A DNA stretch of 64,000 bases from Bradyrhizobium zhanjiangense (lineage in GTDB: Bacteria > Pseudomonadota > Alphaproteobacteria > Rhizobiales > Xanthobacteraceae). The notes below the pieces were generated by a model. That model was not told the DNA's origin, made no database searches, and saw only the letters and a program-made list of their open reading frames with translations. The stretch lies in the NCBI RefSeq assembly GCF_004114935.1, contig NZ_CP022221.1, positions 2,873,001 to 2,937,000 of the forward strand, in the 5' to 3' direction. Positions within the stretch are counted from its first letter, which is position 1, and each line of letters opens with the position of its first letter. Shown in pieces: positions 27,918 through 36,416 of the stretch. The position numbers were made by a program, and so were the translations under genes.

Positions 27918-28389
27918 CTTTTCGCTTGGCGCTTCTTGCTGCGCGTGCGGCCAGCGACACGGCGAGCTCCCGTTAAAGCCGAGCCGGGCAGCGTCTCGGC
28001 CGGCTTCGATCTCTCGCAGTATGAGGGGCCTCGGTTTCCGGGGCTGGCCGCATCCGGCGAGCGGACACTTGCTTTCCAGTATATTGACCAACCCGAACTT
28101 GGCAGTCGACCACGACCCCCTCCTATCGCGGCCATGCCGGCTTTCGTCAAGCTTGCTTCCTTTTGGCCCGCCGCTCGACGGCGGACAACGCCTGCCTACA
28201 CCCGCGCCCTTCGCATTGCGAGACAACGCAGCCGCGAACCTTAGCCATCCCGCGCTGCGCTACGGACCTCCGCCGCGCTTCGGGTTCTGCTCCGTTCCGC
28301 CTGCCGTCGTTGATCGCCATGAGCGCCGCCATGACGCGGCCGAAAAGGCAAGGGAGCTCATCCATGGCAAGCGACAAGCACGATCTCTT
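27918..28389. other. Intergenic, no gene recognised
   Basis: Only low-quality overlapping frames. Nothing supported before the DUF2493-like relic. Confidence 0.35.
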
Positions 28390-28560
28390 GATGATCTGCT
28401 CTGGTCAACCGTCAATCTGTTCGACCGCGCGGTAGACCGCGTCGAACGCTAGCTCGCCATCAACGAGCAGGCGCTGCAGAGGGGCCAACGCGAGCAGAAC
28501 GGCTGGGAGGTGCGATCCGTCGAACCAGAGCGCCTTACCGCCGAGGTACTTGCGCTCATT
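28390..28560 (+). pseudogene. DUF2493-type protein relic
   Basis: One frame reads LDDLLWSTVNLFDRAVDRVER, a TAG stop at 28450, then LAINEQALQRGQREQNGWEVRSVEPERL and TAEVLALIE. This resembles the N-terminal half of DUF2493 proteins from rhizobial plasmids and islands ([FL]WS-x-VN-x-F-x-RA-x-DR-[IV]-ER, E-x-RSVE-x-ERL-x-[AE]). The nonsense codon and missing ends indicate a dead fragment. Assigned from memory of the family, hence modest confidence. Confidence 0.45.
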
Positions 28561-29718
28561 GAGTGTTGGACGCGATGGAACTCCGTCTCGCCCCGAAGCG
28601 GCGTGCAGAACCGAGAGATGCTGCCAGCCTAACGATCGCGCTCCCAGAGAGACACGTGCCACTCATATGGAGTCGAGTCGACCTGGTCCTCGTAAAGCAG
28701 GACGACATGTTCTGCGTCACGGCGCCCTCGCCGAAAGGTGTCGAACTGTTCGTTGCTAAAGGGACAGCAATCGCAAGGTCGCTCAGATTACCTTCAAGCC
28801 GGGCTCGACCACAGCCTGCCAAGGGCGCTTCATTCAAGCGCAACGACACCTGACAGCGGCGGTCATGTGCGACTAGGATCTCGGCGGCATGGCGGAGAAG
28901 CTTGGTACCTCCATCTGCGGCATGGCGAGGACCGTACGTGAACGGGAAGATTAGGCCATCCATACCTGCTGCTATGTGATCGCAGGCGGAATGCCGACGG
29001 CCCTGATGTCGAACTCTCAAATTATTTCAGCTCGCTGTGAATCTCCGCACTCTGCTGCCTAGGTCGGCTTGTCGCCGAAAGATGGGAGCACGTCAGGAAA
29101 AAAATCTCGCGAGAAAATTCCCGGAGAGGGTTGAAACGCCCCTAACGTCAAGTTGTACGATCTCGAAATGGACAGCGACAGTCGTCAGCGTCCGAAACCC
29201 TCCAACGAGCGACGAAGTGCGAATGCATCAAGTCTCAAGCCCATGCATCAGACTCCCGCTGCCAGCGACGTCATCAAGTGTGCCATGCCTTAATCTGCAT
29301 CCGGGCGCGACGATCCGGCTGCATCGCTTTCCTAATGTCAGGTTTGCCCAAATGACGCAGGTTCGCACGTAAGTCGGCCGGTCGACCTGCCGCTTTGCGA
29401 CGCAAGAGGGGGACCGCGCTCGAGCCTGCGCGTGCGTGATGGCTGGATGACAGCGCGCGTCGCCGCCGGTTGTGTTCGAGGGCGCGGTCGCGAGGCCAAT
29501 TTCTAGGAGGCGATGAATTGTGAAAGATCGCTGTGCATCTGCGATGAGATATGGAGGGTGCCATCCGGCAGGTGTTTCGGGCGCCGACCCGAAACACGCC
29601 CGCGATTTATGGCGCTTGCCCCGAAGCTGTTGACCCGAGGAAGTCGACGCTCGCCACAGGGGCTCCCTGGTGGGCGTACTCCAGATCCATTGACGAATAC
29701 AACTTGAGGAGGAATGGT
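28561..29718. other. Intergenic, upstream region of the rtx operon
   Basis: About 1.1 kb with no convincing gene. The rtx promoter must lie in its right end, but I see no clear -35/-10, RpoN (-24/-12) or NifA-type site. Confidence 0.35.
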
Positions 29719-32196
29719 TTGACAAGACAGCGCTTTTTGCTGACGCCGGGTCCATTGTCGTTATCGCTGGCGGTCAGGAGCCAGATGCAGCTTGATCTCG
29801 CATCGCGCGATTGCGAGTTCAAGGAAGTGACCGCCTGCATGAGGCGGCTGATGCTCAACTTGCTGGGAAATGCTGACGACTATTCGGTCGTGCCTATTCA
29901 GGGAGGCGGCTCCTTTGCGATGGAAGCCGCTCTCTCTTCATTTGTGTCCCGAGCCCACAGGCCGCTCGTTTGCATAAACGGCATCTATGGCGAGCGCATT
30001 TTGCAGATTCTGCGGCTTTGGGGCGTCGAAGCACTGAAACTCGTGAAGCGAGCGACCGATCCTTTGGATCCTCAAGAAATTGGCGAGCATCTGAGCCGAA
30101 ATCCTGGCGTTACGCACCTGTGTTTCGTGCATTGTGAGACGACAACCGGAATCGTCAATCCGCTGGACGCGATCGTGGAGGAGGCGAGAAGACGTGGCGT
30201 AAAGACCATCGTCGATGGGATGAGTTCCTTCGGCGCCCTTAATATCGACCTGAGTCAGCGTGGACCTGACGTCCTGGTCACGTCGAGCAACAAGTGCATA
30301 GAAGGGCCGCCGGGAGTGGCGTTTGTCATCGCGTCCCGCGAGCTGCTGGAGAATGCGGTTCAAGAACCGAGGTCGTTTGTGCTCGACGTGAGAGATCAAT
30401 GGCGCTCGCTCGAGCGCACCGGTGAGTGGCGCTCGACCCCTCCCACCCACATCGTTCAGGCAACGACAAAGGCCCTGAAGATTCTGCACGAGGAGGGTAT
30501 CGATGCCAGGCGCTGCAGGTACGAAAAGGTCAGGGACGATCTCGTCAAAGAACTCGAAGGACTGGTGTCTCCGCTGCTGTCCGCGGACTTGCAGTCGCCG
30601 GTCTGCGTCGCGTTCAGTGCGCCGTCGGGAATCGTGGACCAGGCAGGATTCGATGGGCTTTATCGCCACTTGGCGGCCCACAACCTTTACATCTACTCAA
30701 AGCTGCATCTTGCCACGCGGAGTTTTCGCATCGGTTGCATTGGGGAAATCCAATCCAGCTGGATCGAGCAGTTGGGGTGCGCTTTTCGTACGTATTTCCG
30801 GTCTGGTGAGGCTCGGTTAGCAAGGCCGATGTCGGGCCAAGAGGCATGCGCGGCTCGCGTAAAGATGCCGGCTCGAGCGGCTGGGGACCCGCGGCCGCCG
30901 ATTTCGGCCGAGACTGCTGTTCTGCATGCAGGCTATCGGCGAGACCCGGTGACGAAAGCCGTCGCAGTGCCGATTTACCAGAATACGGCTTATGAACTCG
31001 ATGGCGATCTAAACCACATCGCTGACGTCTACAACGTCAAGGCCGATGGGTTCACCTACACAAGGATCATCAATCCAACGACCCGCGCGCTGGAAAGGCG
31101 CTACGCCGCCGTCGATATGGGACGCGACTCCCTTGCCGTTGCGTCAGGTCAAGCAGCGACGTTCCTTGCTATCGTCAACCTGTCAAGTGGCGAAGTGGGG
31201 GACAATGTCGTCGCCTCTCCGTATCTATATGGCAATACCTGGAACCTGCTCCACAACACATTAAAGCGCCTTGGGATCAGCGTGAGGACGGCCGATCCTC
31301 GAAGGCCCGAGACGTTTGAACGTGCCATTGATGATCGCACGATATGCCTGTTCGGAGAGGTGATTTCGAATCCTTGTCTGATTCCGCTCCCCGTCAAACA
31401 GCTGGCCGAGATCGGCCGAAAGTACGGCGTGCCTTTGGTCGTGGACAATACGACGACGCCACTGGTATGCCGGCCGTCGGATCTCGGCGCCGCTATTACG
31501 ACGTACTCCGCAACGAAATATATATGCGGCCACGGCACGACGCTCGGTGGACTGATCGTTGACAACGGCGAGTTTAGCTACCGGGGAGCCTCTCGCTTTC
31601 CCTTGTTCAACCGTCCCGACGATGCGCATGGCGGAATCGTTTGGCATAATGCGGTGCGCGATGTCGACGATCTTGGAAAGAGCGAGTTTCTTCTCAAGGC
31701 TCGCATGACCTGGTTGCGCGATACCGGCGCAGCCATCGCCCCGTTTGCGAGCTTTCAACTAATCCAAGGTCTTGAAACGCTGCCACTTCGCATGAAGCAG
31801 CACTGCGCGAATGCCAGGATCGTAGCTGACGTTCTCAAGGAGCATCCAAAAGTGCGCCGTGTCTTCTACCCGGGGCTCTTTGAAGGCGCCGATCGGGAAA
31901 CCGTTGAACAGACACTCAATGCTGCATACGGACACGGGGCGATGGTCATGTTCGAAGTGGAGGACGAACAAGCCGGGCGCAAGTTCATCCAGAACGTCGA
32001 CTTGATGTATCACGTTTCGAATGTAGGCGATGCCCGCACGCTCGTGACCCATCCCGTTTCGACGACCCACACCACCGTCCCGCGGGAAAAGCGCGAAGCC
32101 GCCGGCATATTTGGCGGCTCGATCCGGCTTTGCGTAGGCATCGAAGATGTCAACGACATCCTGCGCGATCTGGACAAGGCGCTTTCCGCAATCTGA
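29719..32196 (+). CDS. rtxA: RtxA, bifunctional aminotransferase / dihydrorhizobitoxine synthase
   Basis: A fusion of two PLP enzymes, 825 residues. The N-terminal part (1-370) is a class V-like aminotransferase: LLTPGPLSLS start, GGGSFAMEAAL, DGMSSFGAL and SSNKCIEGPPG with the probable PLP lysine at about residue 192. It is known in the family to make serinol from dihydroxyacetone phosphate. The C-terminal part (395-825) is an O-acetylhomoserine sulfhydrylase homologue: YQNTAYE, VASGQAA, TYSATKYICGHG with the PLP lysine at about 600, and HPVSTTHT; it joins serinol to O-acetylhomoserine, giving dihydrorhizobitoxine. The TTG start at 29719 is chosen because a perfect GAGGAGG lies 6 nt upstream and it yields MTRQRFLLTPG; the frame stays open further back without such a site. 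Confidence 0.93.
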   Translation: MTRQRFLLTPGPLSLSLAVRSQMQLDLASRDCEFKEVTACMRRLMLNLLGNADDYSVVPIQGGGSFAMEAALSSFVSRAHRPLVCINGIYGERILQILRLWGVEALKLVKRATDPLDPQEIGEHLSRNPGVTHLCFVHCETTTGIVNPLDAIVEEARRRGVKTIVDGMSSFGALNIDLSQRGPDVLVTSSNKCIEGPPGVAFVIASRELLENAVQEPRSFVLDVRDQWRSLERTGEWRSTPPTHIVQATTKALKILHEEGIDARRCRYEKVRDDLVKELEGLVSPLLSADLQSPVCVAFSAPSGIVDQAGFDGLYRHLAAHNLYIYSKLHLATRSFRIGCIGEIQSSWIEQLGCAFRTYFRSGEARLARPMSGQEACAARVKMPARAAGDPRPPISAETAVLHAGYRRDPVTKAVAVPIYQNTAYELDGDLNHIADVYNVKADGFTYTRIINPTTRALERRYAAVDMGRDSLAVASGQAATFLAIVNLSSGEVGDNVVASPYLYGNTWNLLHNTLKRLGISVRTADPRRPETFERAIDDRTICLFGEVISNPCLIPLPVKQLAEIGRKYGVPLVVDNTTTPLVCRPSDLGAAITTYSATKYICGHGTTLGGLIVDNGEFSYRGASRFPLFNRPDDAHGGIVWHNAVRDVDDLGKSEFLLKARMTWLRDTGAAIAPFASFQLIQGLETLPLRMKQHCANARIVADVLKEHPKVRRVFYPGLFEGADRETVEQTLNAAYGHGAMVMFEVEDEQAGRKFIQNVDLMYHVSNVGDARTLVTHPVSTTHTTVPREKREAAGIFGGSIRLCVGIEDVNDILRDLDKALSAI

Positions 32197-32227
32197 CAAC
32201 CTGCAAGGCGATCAGGAGGAGGTTCTC

Positions 32228-33286
32228 ATGAATCAAGCAGACGCTTGGAAATTGAGGTCATCACGCTATGAGGCCGTTCAATTCAGCCGAGAAATCAATA
32301 GGCAGCTATCCGAGCTGAGGCCCGACAACATAACGGGAGCGGCTTATATTGCCAAAGATTACGCTGTCATCACAGCGTGTACGCTCGCGACTGTGTCGGT
32401 CTCATGGTGGCTCTACCCGCTGGCCGTCCTTCTGATTGGCGCCTATCAGCGCGGATTGACAACCATCGCTCATGATGCGGCTCACCGCACGCTCGCGAAG
32501 AACACGACCTGGAACTACGTCCTGGGCATTCTGTTCGCTTCCTATCCCTTGTTCCAGCGCCACTGGGCCTACCGGATCTCGCACGTCTATTTGCATCATC
32601 CCTATCTCGGAGATCCGGACAAGGATCCCGACCTGAAGTTCTTCCTGGCCAGCGGCGTTTACAACGTGCAGCCTCCGGAGCGGTACGCTTTCAACATGAT
32701 CTGGAAGCCGATCTTCGGCGGCGCGACAGTAGCGTATCTGAAGTATCTTTGGGCCAATCGATTTTCGATCACAGATGTCGAGGATCAGAGCCGCTCAGGC
32801 ATACTTATCGACAAGTATGGCTTCTATCTCTTTTGGATCAGCATCCTGGCCGGGTCATATGCTGTCGGGCTGCTCCATATCGTCGTCCTGTTTTGGATCG
32901 TGCCCTATCTCACCACGTTTCAGGTCCTCGGATGGTTTATCGAGCTAGCCGAGCACTCTCCTATGTGCGAAACCGAGACGCAGAACGTCTATCTCACCAG
33001 GAATCGGAAAGGAAATTTCCTCGAGCGGGCCATCCTCGGACAGAATCTGGATGAATACCACCTTGAGCATCACCTTTCGCCGGGTATCCCGTTTTGGCTG
33101 TTGCGCAAAGCTCAGAAAATCCGAATGCAGGATCCGAACTATGCGAAGGTTGCCGCGACCTGGGGTGGGCTCTTTGTCAAGGGACCTCAAGGTCAGCCTA
33201 GCGTCATAGCTCAGTTAAAAGAGCGAAATCGACGCTTGTATGAGCAGTCTGTTGCCGAGGTTCGCGCGCGAGGGCAGCTCGCGTGA
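32228..33286 (+). CDS. rtxC: RtxC, dihydrorhizobitoxine desaturase
   Basis: A 352-residue membrane desaturase with the three His boxes of the fatty-acid desaturase family: HDAAH at 82-86, HVYLHH at 119-124 and EYHLEHH near residue 277, which bind a di-iron centre. Hydrophobic spans precede and follow them (for example YPLAVLLIGAY and FYLFWISILAGSYAVGLL). In Bradyrhizobium elkanii RtxC introduces the enol-ether double bond of rhizobitoxine in the last step. AGGAGGAGG sits 6 nt before the ATG. Its TGA overlaps the GTG start of the next gene. Confidence 0.93.
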   Translation: MNQADAWKLRSSRYEAVQFSREINRQLSELRPDNITGAAYIAKDYAVITACTLATVSVSWWLYPLAVLLIGAYQRGLTTIAHDAAHRTLAKNTTWNYVLGILFASYPLFQRHWAYRISHVYLHHPYLGDPDKDPDLKFFLASGVYNVQPPERYAFNMIWKPIFGGATVAYLKYLWANRFSITDVEDQSRSGILIDKYGFYLFWISILAGSYAVGLLHIVVLFWIVPYLTTFQVLGWFIELAEHSPMCETETQNVYLTRNRKGNFLERAILGQNLDEYHLEHHLSPGIPFWLLRKAQKIRMQDPNYAKVAATWGGLFVKGPQGQPSVIAQLKERNRRLYEQSVAEVRARGQLA

Positions 33287-34101
33287 CGTTGCTACGGCCA
33301 GAGAGCACCCGAGCCGTGGTCGGCGTCACTTCGAACCGTCTTCTGGTCGATGGTGTGCATCGCGACTGGTTGCGGCGCAAGTACTTGCAGGCACTCAATC
33401 GCCATGCGGGAGTGGCTTGCGTCATATTGCCGACGGTCGAGGCCGAAGATGCGAGCGAGGAGGTCGCCCCGGCGATCATGCGCCGGCTCGACGGCTTGGT
33501 GCTGACAGGTGATGAATCGAACATCGACCCCGCCGTCCTGAGAGCGCCTGCGTCCTTGACGGAGGCTGATCGGCAGGACGTTGAGGTTGGGATCCTTGAC
33601 CGTCCGCGAGACAGGCTCTCTGCCGTAACTATAGCGAGCGCCATCGCGCTCGGAATGCCCATTCTGGGCATCTGCCGTGGACTTCAGGAACTCAACGTCT
33701 ATTTCGGCGGCACGCTCCGCTCATCGCTTGCGGAGTGGAGGCCGGAAAGTGGCGCGATGCATGCCGAGAAGCCAGATCGTCCAAGAGACCGTCAGTACGA
33801 CGCCGCGCACAGCGTCGGGATATGTTCCGATGGCGCGCTCTTTCCAATCGCGCGGACGATCGAAGCGCAAGTCAACTCGCTGCACAATCAAGGCATCGAG
33901 GCGCTTGCCCCGGCGCTGAGGCGGGAGGCGTGGGCGCCTGACGGTTTGGTCGAGGCGGCTTCGGTCATTGGCGCCCCGACTCTCCAAATCGGTGTGCAAT
34001 GGCACCCCGAATGGCACGTCTCAACCGATCTCCTCAGCAAGCAACTGTTCAAGGCATTTGGAGAGGCGTGTGTTGGGTACCACCGAACTAAGAAGAACTA
34101 G
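33283..34101 (+). CDS. rtxD: Class I glutamine amidotransferase-like gamma-glutamyl hydrolase (PuuD type)
   Basis: A 272-residue peptidase C26-type protein. The catalytic triad is visible: Cys in ILGICRGLQELN (about residue 130), and His and Glu in QIGVQWHPEW (about 237-241). Further family marks are VNSLHNQGI and LVLTGDESNIDP. PuuD-like enzymes split gamma-glutamyl amides such as gamma-glutamyl-GABA; they are not ammonia channels for synthases. The GTG start overlaps rtxC by 4 bp. The position, third in rtx, matches rtxD of the described rtxACDEFG order, which is the basis of the symbol. The likely role is removing a gamma-glutamyl group from an rtx intermediate or product. Confidence 0.8.
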   Translation: MTLLRPESTRAVVGVTSNRLLVDGVHRDWLRRKYLQALNRHAGVACVILPTVEAEDASEEVAPAIMRRLDGLVLTGDESNIDPAVLRAPASLTEADRQDVEVGILDRPRDRLSAVTIASAIALGMPILGICRGLQELNVYFGGTLRSSLAEWRPESGAMHAEKPDRPRDRQYDAAHSVGICSDGALFPIARTIEAQVNSLHNQGIEALAPALRREAWAPDGLVEAASVIGAPTLQIGVQWHPEWHVSTDLLSKQLFKAFGEACVGYHRTKKN

Positions 34102-34110
34102 AGGCGGGTT

Positions 34111-35133
34111 GTGACATTTCAAACCAAACGTGGTCCGTGCACGTCGAAAGGACACTCCCTCGGAGCCGATGCACGCCTCCGGTCCTGCGAGGGCCATGCG
34201 CCGCCTCGCGGGCACAGGAAAACTGGGCGATTGGCGAATCGCTTCGCTCTGGGAGTTCTATTTGTGGCGCTTTATGTCGTCGTGAGCGCGGCAGGCGAGG
34301 TTTATGCGGCGTCGTATTTTCAGCAAGCGGATGTGTTCGTCGCGCTCCTGCTGTCCTTCGCTGTGGTTTGTCTGATGTTCAATCTCTTGGCTCGCCAGGA
34401 AGGAGGCGAGGCAGCAGTGGCGAAATGGTCGCTCCTGGTCTTCGTCGCGCTCAATGTCGTGACAGCAATCAGCTGGATCGGCCTATTTATCGGACTGAAA
34501 TACGCTGAACCTGCGATCGTGGTCGCCTTCATGGTGGCGCTGGGGCCCACCGCAACAGTGTGGTTAAACGCACTGATCAGGCGCCAGGGTGCCCCTCCAG
34601 CATCCGATATTGTCGTGAGCGTTACGATCGCAACGATCGGTAGTTACATGATTTGGATCTCGGCCAGCGGCAACGCAGGCGTGGAGTGGGGGGCTCGATC
34701 GTCCTTTGGCATCGTCTTGGCAATCGTGGCCGGACTATCGCTGGCCCTTACAAATATACTTGTCAAACTGCTGTTCGACCTTGGGTTTTCTGGCCGACAA
34801 GTCCTGGCGCATCGCTTTTATGGAACGATTCTCTTGCTGCTGGGACTGGTCGATCATTCATCTATCGTGCCTGAGATCTCGCAGCATTGGTTTGCGATCG
34901 CGGCAATTGGGCTGTCGACGATCATTGTTCCTTTGCTCTTGATACAGCAGGGCATTCGCCGGGTAGAGCCCTTCACCGTCAACATGGTCCTGTCCACCGC
35001 CCCTATCATCACCTTCCTGTTCCAGTACTTCGATTCTCGCATCGTGCCTTCGTTACATACGTTCATAGGAAATGCTCTCATTACGGCTGTCGCTGTCGGA
35101 AACATCTACTTGCAGTATCGGAGATCCGCATGA
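34111..35133 (+). CDS. rtxE: DMT/EamA-family membrane transporter
   Basis: A 340-residue polytopic protein with about nine to ten hydrophobic spans from residue 46 on (FALGVLFVALYVVVS, FVALLLSFAVVCLMF, LLVFVALNVVTAISWIGLFI, SFGIVLAIVAGLSLALT, IAAIGLSTIIVPLLLI and others). The EXTL-like T-NIL and final FIGNALITAVAVGNIYLQY are typical of EamA drug/metabolite transporters. The first 40 residues are polar and cysteine-bearing, so translation might start later than the GTG at 34111. Placed between biosynthetic genes of the rtx operon, it is the natural candidate to export rhizobitoxine. Overlaps the next gene by 4 bp (ATGA). The symbol rests on gene order. Confidence 0.75.
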   Translation: MTFQTKRGPCTSKGHSLGADARLRSCEGHAPPRGHRKTGRLANRFALGVLFVALYVVVSAAGEVYAASYFQQADVFVALLLSFAVVCLMFNLLARQEGGEAAVAKWSLLVFVALNVVTAISWIGLFIGLKYAEPAIVVAFMVALGPTATVWLNALIRRQGAPPASDIVVSVTIATIGSYMIWISASGNAGVEWGARSSFGIVLAIVAGLSLALTNILVKLLFDLGFSGRQVLAHRFYGTILLLLGLVDHSSIVPEISQHWFAIAAIGLSTIIVPLLLIQQGIRRVEPFTVNMVLSTAPIITFLFQYFDSRIVPSLHTFIGNALITAVAVGNIYLQYRRSA

Positions 35134-36416
35134 AAGAACGGAATTGTGTAATCGTAGACGCATACTCTACCGGCCGATACCTACCGGAAGAATTCAAGCG
35201 CTATGGAATTGGAACGGTGCATGTGATGTCGGCTGCACAGATTCCGTCCATATTCCAATCGCATTTCAATGCGGATCTTTATGATGAAGTCATTCGCCCC
35301 AGCGAGCGCATGGGATATGACGACATCGTTGATTATCATCTTCAGGCTCTCCATGGCCGGGAATTGGAGTTCGTTGTCGCGGGCTGCGAGACCGGAGTTG
35401 AACTCGCCGATTCTCTGTCGGAGCGGCTTGGCTTACCATCAAATGGGACTGCGCTATCCGCTGCTCGGCGTGACAAAGCGCGATTGTCTTGCGCGCTGAC
35501 CTTTGCAGGCGTGCGATCGATCAGACAAGTCGTGTCCGACAGTCCTGTAGAGATCGCGAGCTGGAAGCGTGAAGCGAAGTTCGATCAGATCGTGATCAAG
35601 CCGCTGAACAGTACGGGTACCGAGGATGTATTCTTTTGCTCGACAGATGCTGATATTCAGCGGGCTGTGAGCGCAATTGTCGGGAAGACGAACCGTGTCG
35701 GAGCGTTGAATCGTTTTGCCCTTGGGCAAGAAAAAATAAACGGCCAGCAATATACCGTAAATGCCGTCTCGATCGACGGGGAAGCCTTCGTTACGGAGGC
35801 CTGGACCTATGACACGGTTCCGATTGAGAGGGCATCATCGGTCTGCTCACTTGAGAGATTGTTGGGGGGCAACGAACCAATCGTTCAGGAACTGTCCGAC
35901 TACTTGGTGCGTGCGTTGCAGGCACTACAGATCGTCGACGGACCGGCTCATGCTGAGATCATCGTCGATCATCGGGGACCGGTTCTGGTGGACTTCGGAG
36001 CGAGGCTTCAAGGGACCATGTCGGCAAAAGCACGAACGATGGCGTTGGGGCACAACCATGTGACCTTGACGGCCTGGCGTTACGCAGATCCCAAGGGCTT
36101 TGGTGAATATATGAGGCTGCGCGGGCCCTACAAGCGGCAGGCGCACGCACTTTGCGTCTCGCTGATCTCAGATATGAGCGGTGTCGTTGCCGGTTACCCG
36201 GGACTCGAAGCAATCCGCAAGCTCCCGAGCTTCGCGGATGCCATTGCATTCGTTCCGATTGGTCAAGAGCTAGTTCCCACGATCGACTTGGTGTCGACAC
36301 CAGGCATCGTTTATCTCGTGAATAGCGACTTGACGCAGCTTGAGAATGACTATCGCAAGTTGCGAGCAATGCGGATGGACCAGGTGTTCGATTTAGTGAT
36401 GCAGGATCGCGACTGA
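35130..36416 (+). CDS. rtxF: ATP-grasp amino-acid ligase-like protein
   Basis: A 428-residue ATP-grasp enzyme. The preATP-grasp part (1-110) has CVIVDAYSTGRYLPEEF; the nucleotide-binding part shows QIVIKPLNSTGTEDVFF, and the metal-binding end GPAHAEIIVD and GPVLVDFGARLQGTM matches the L-amino-acid ligase branch (BacD-like GpaHxE and EiNxRlxG). Such enzymes form an amide bond between two amino acids through an acyl phosphate. Within rtx it probably couples an amino acid, perhaps glutamate, to an intermediate. Both start and stop overlap neighbours by 1-4 bp, so all six rtx genes are tightly coupled. The symbol rests on gene order. Confidence 0.75.
   Translation: MKERNCVIVDAYSTGRYLPEEFKRYGIGTVHVMSAAQIPSIFQSHFNADLYDEVIRPSERMGYDDIVDYHLQALHGRELEFVVAGCETGVELADSLSERLGLPSNGTALSAARRDKARLSCALTFAGVRSIRQVVSDSPVEIASWKREAKFDQIVIKPLNSTGTEDVFFCSTDADIQRAVSAIVGKTNRVGALNRFALGQEKINGQQYTVNAVSIDGEAFVTEAWTYDTVPIERASSVCSLERLLGGNEPIVQELSDYLVRALQALQIVDGPAHAEIIVDHRGPVLVDFGARLQGTMSAKARTMALGHNHVTLTAWRYADPKGFGEYMRLRGPYKRQAHALCVSLISDMSGVVAGYPGLEAIRKLPSFADAIAFVPIGQELVPTIDLVSTPGIVYLVNSDLTQLENDYRKLRAMRMDQVFDLVMQDRD

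Noticed and set aside
28563..28853. 96-codon frame and its 154-codon antisense frame
   Set aside because: Both strands are open, neither shows a known motif or clear ribosome-binding site; I could not decide between them.
29938..30681. 247-codon open frame antisense to rtxA
   Set aside because: Shadow frame; rtxA motifs on the other strand are decisive.
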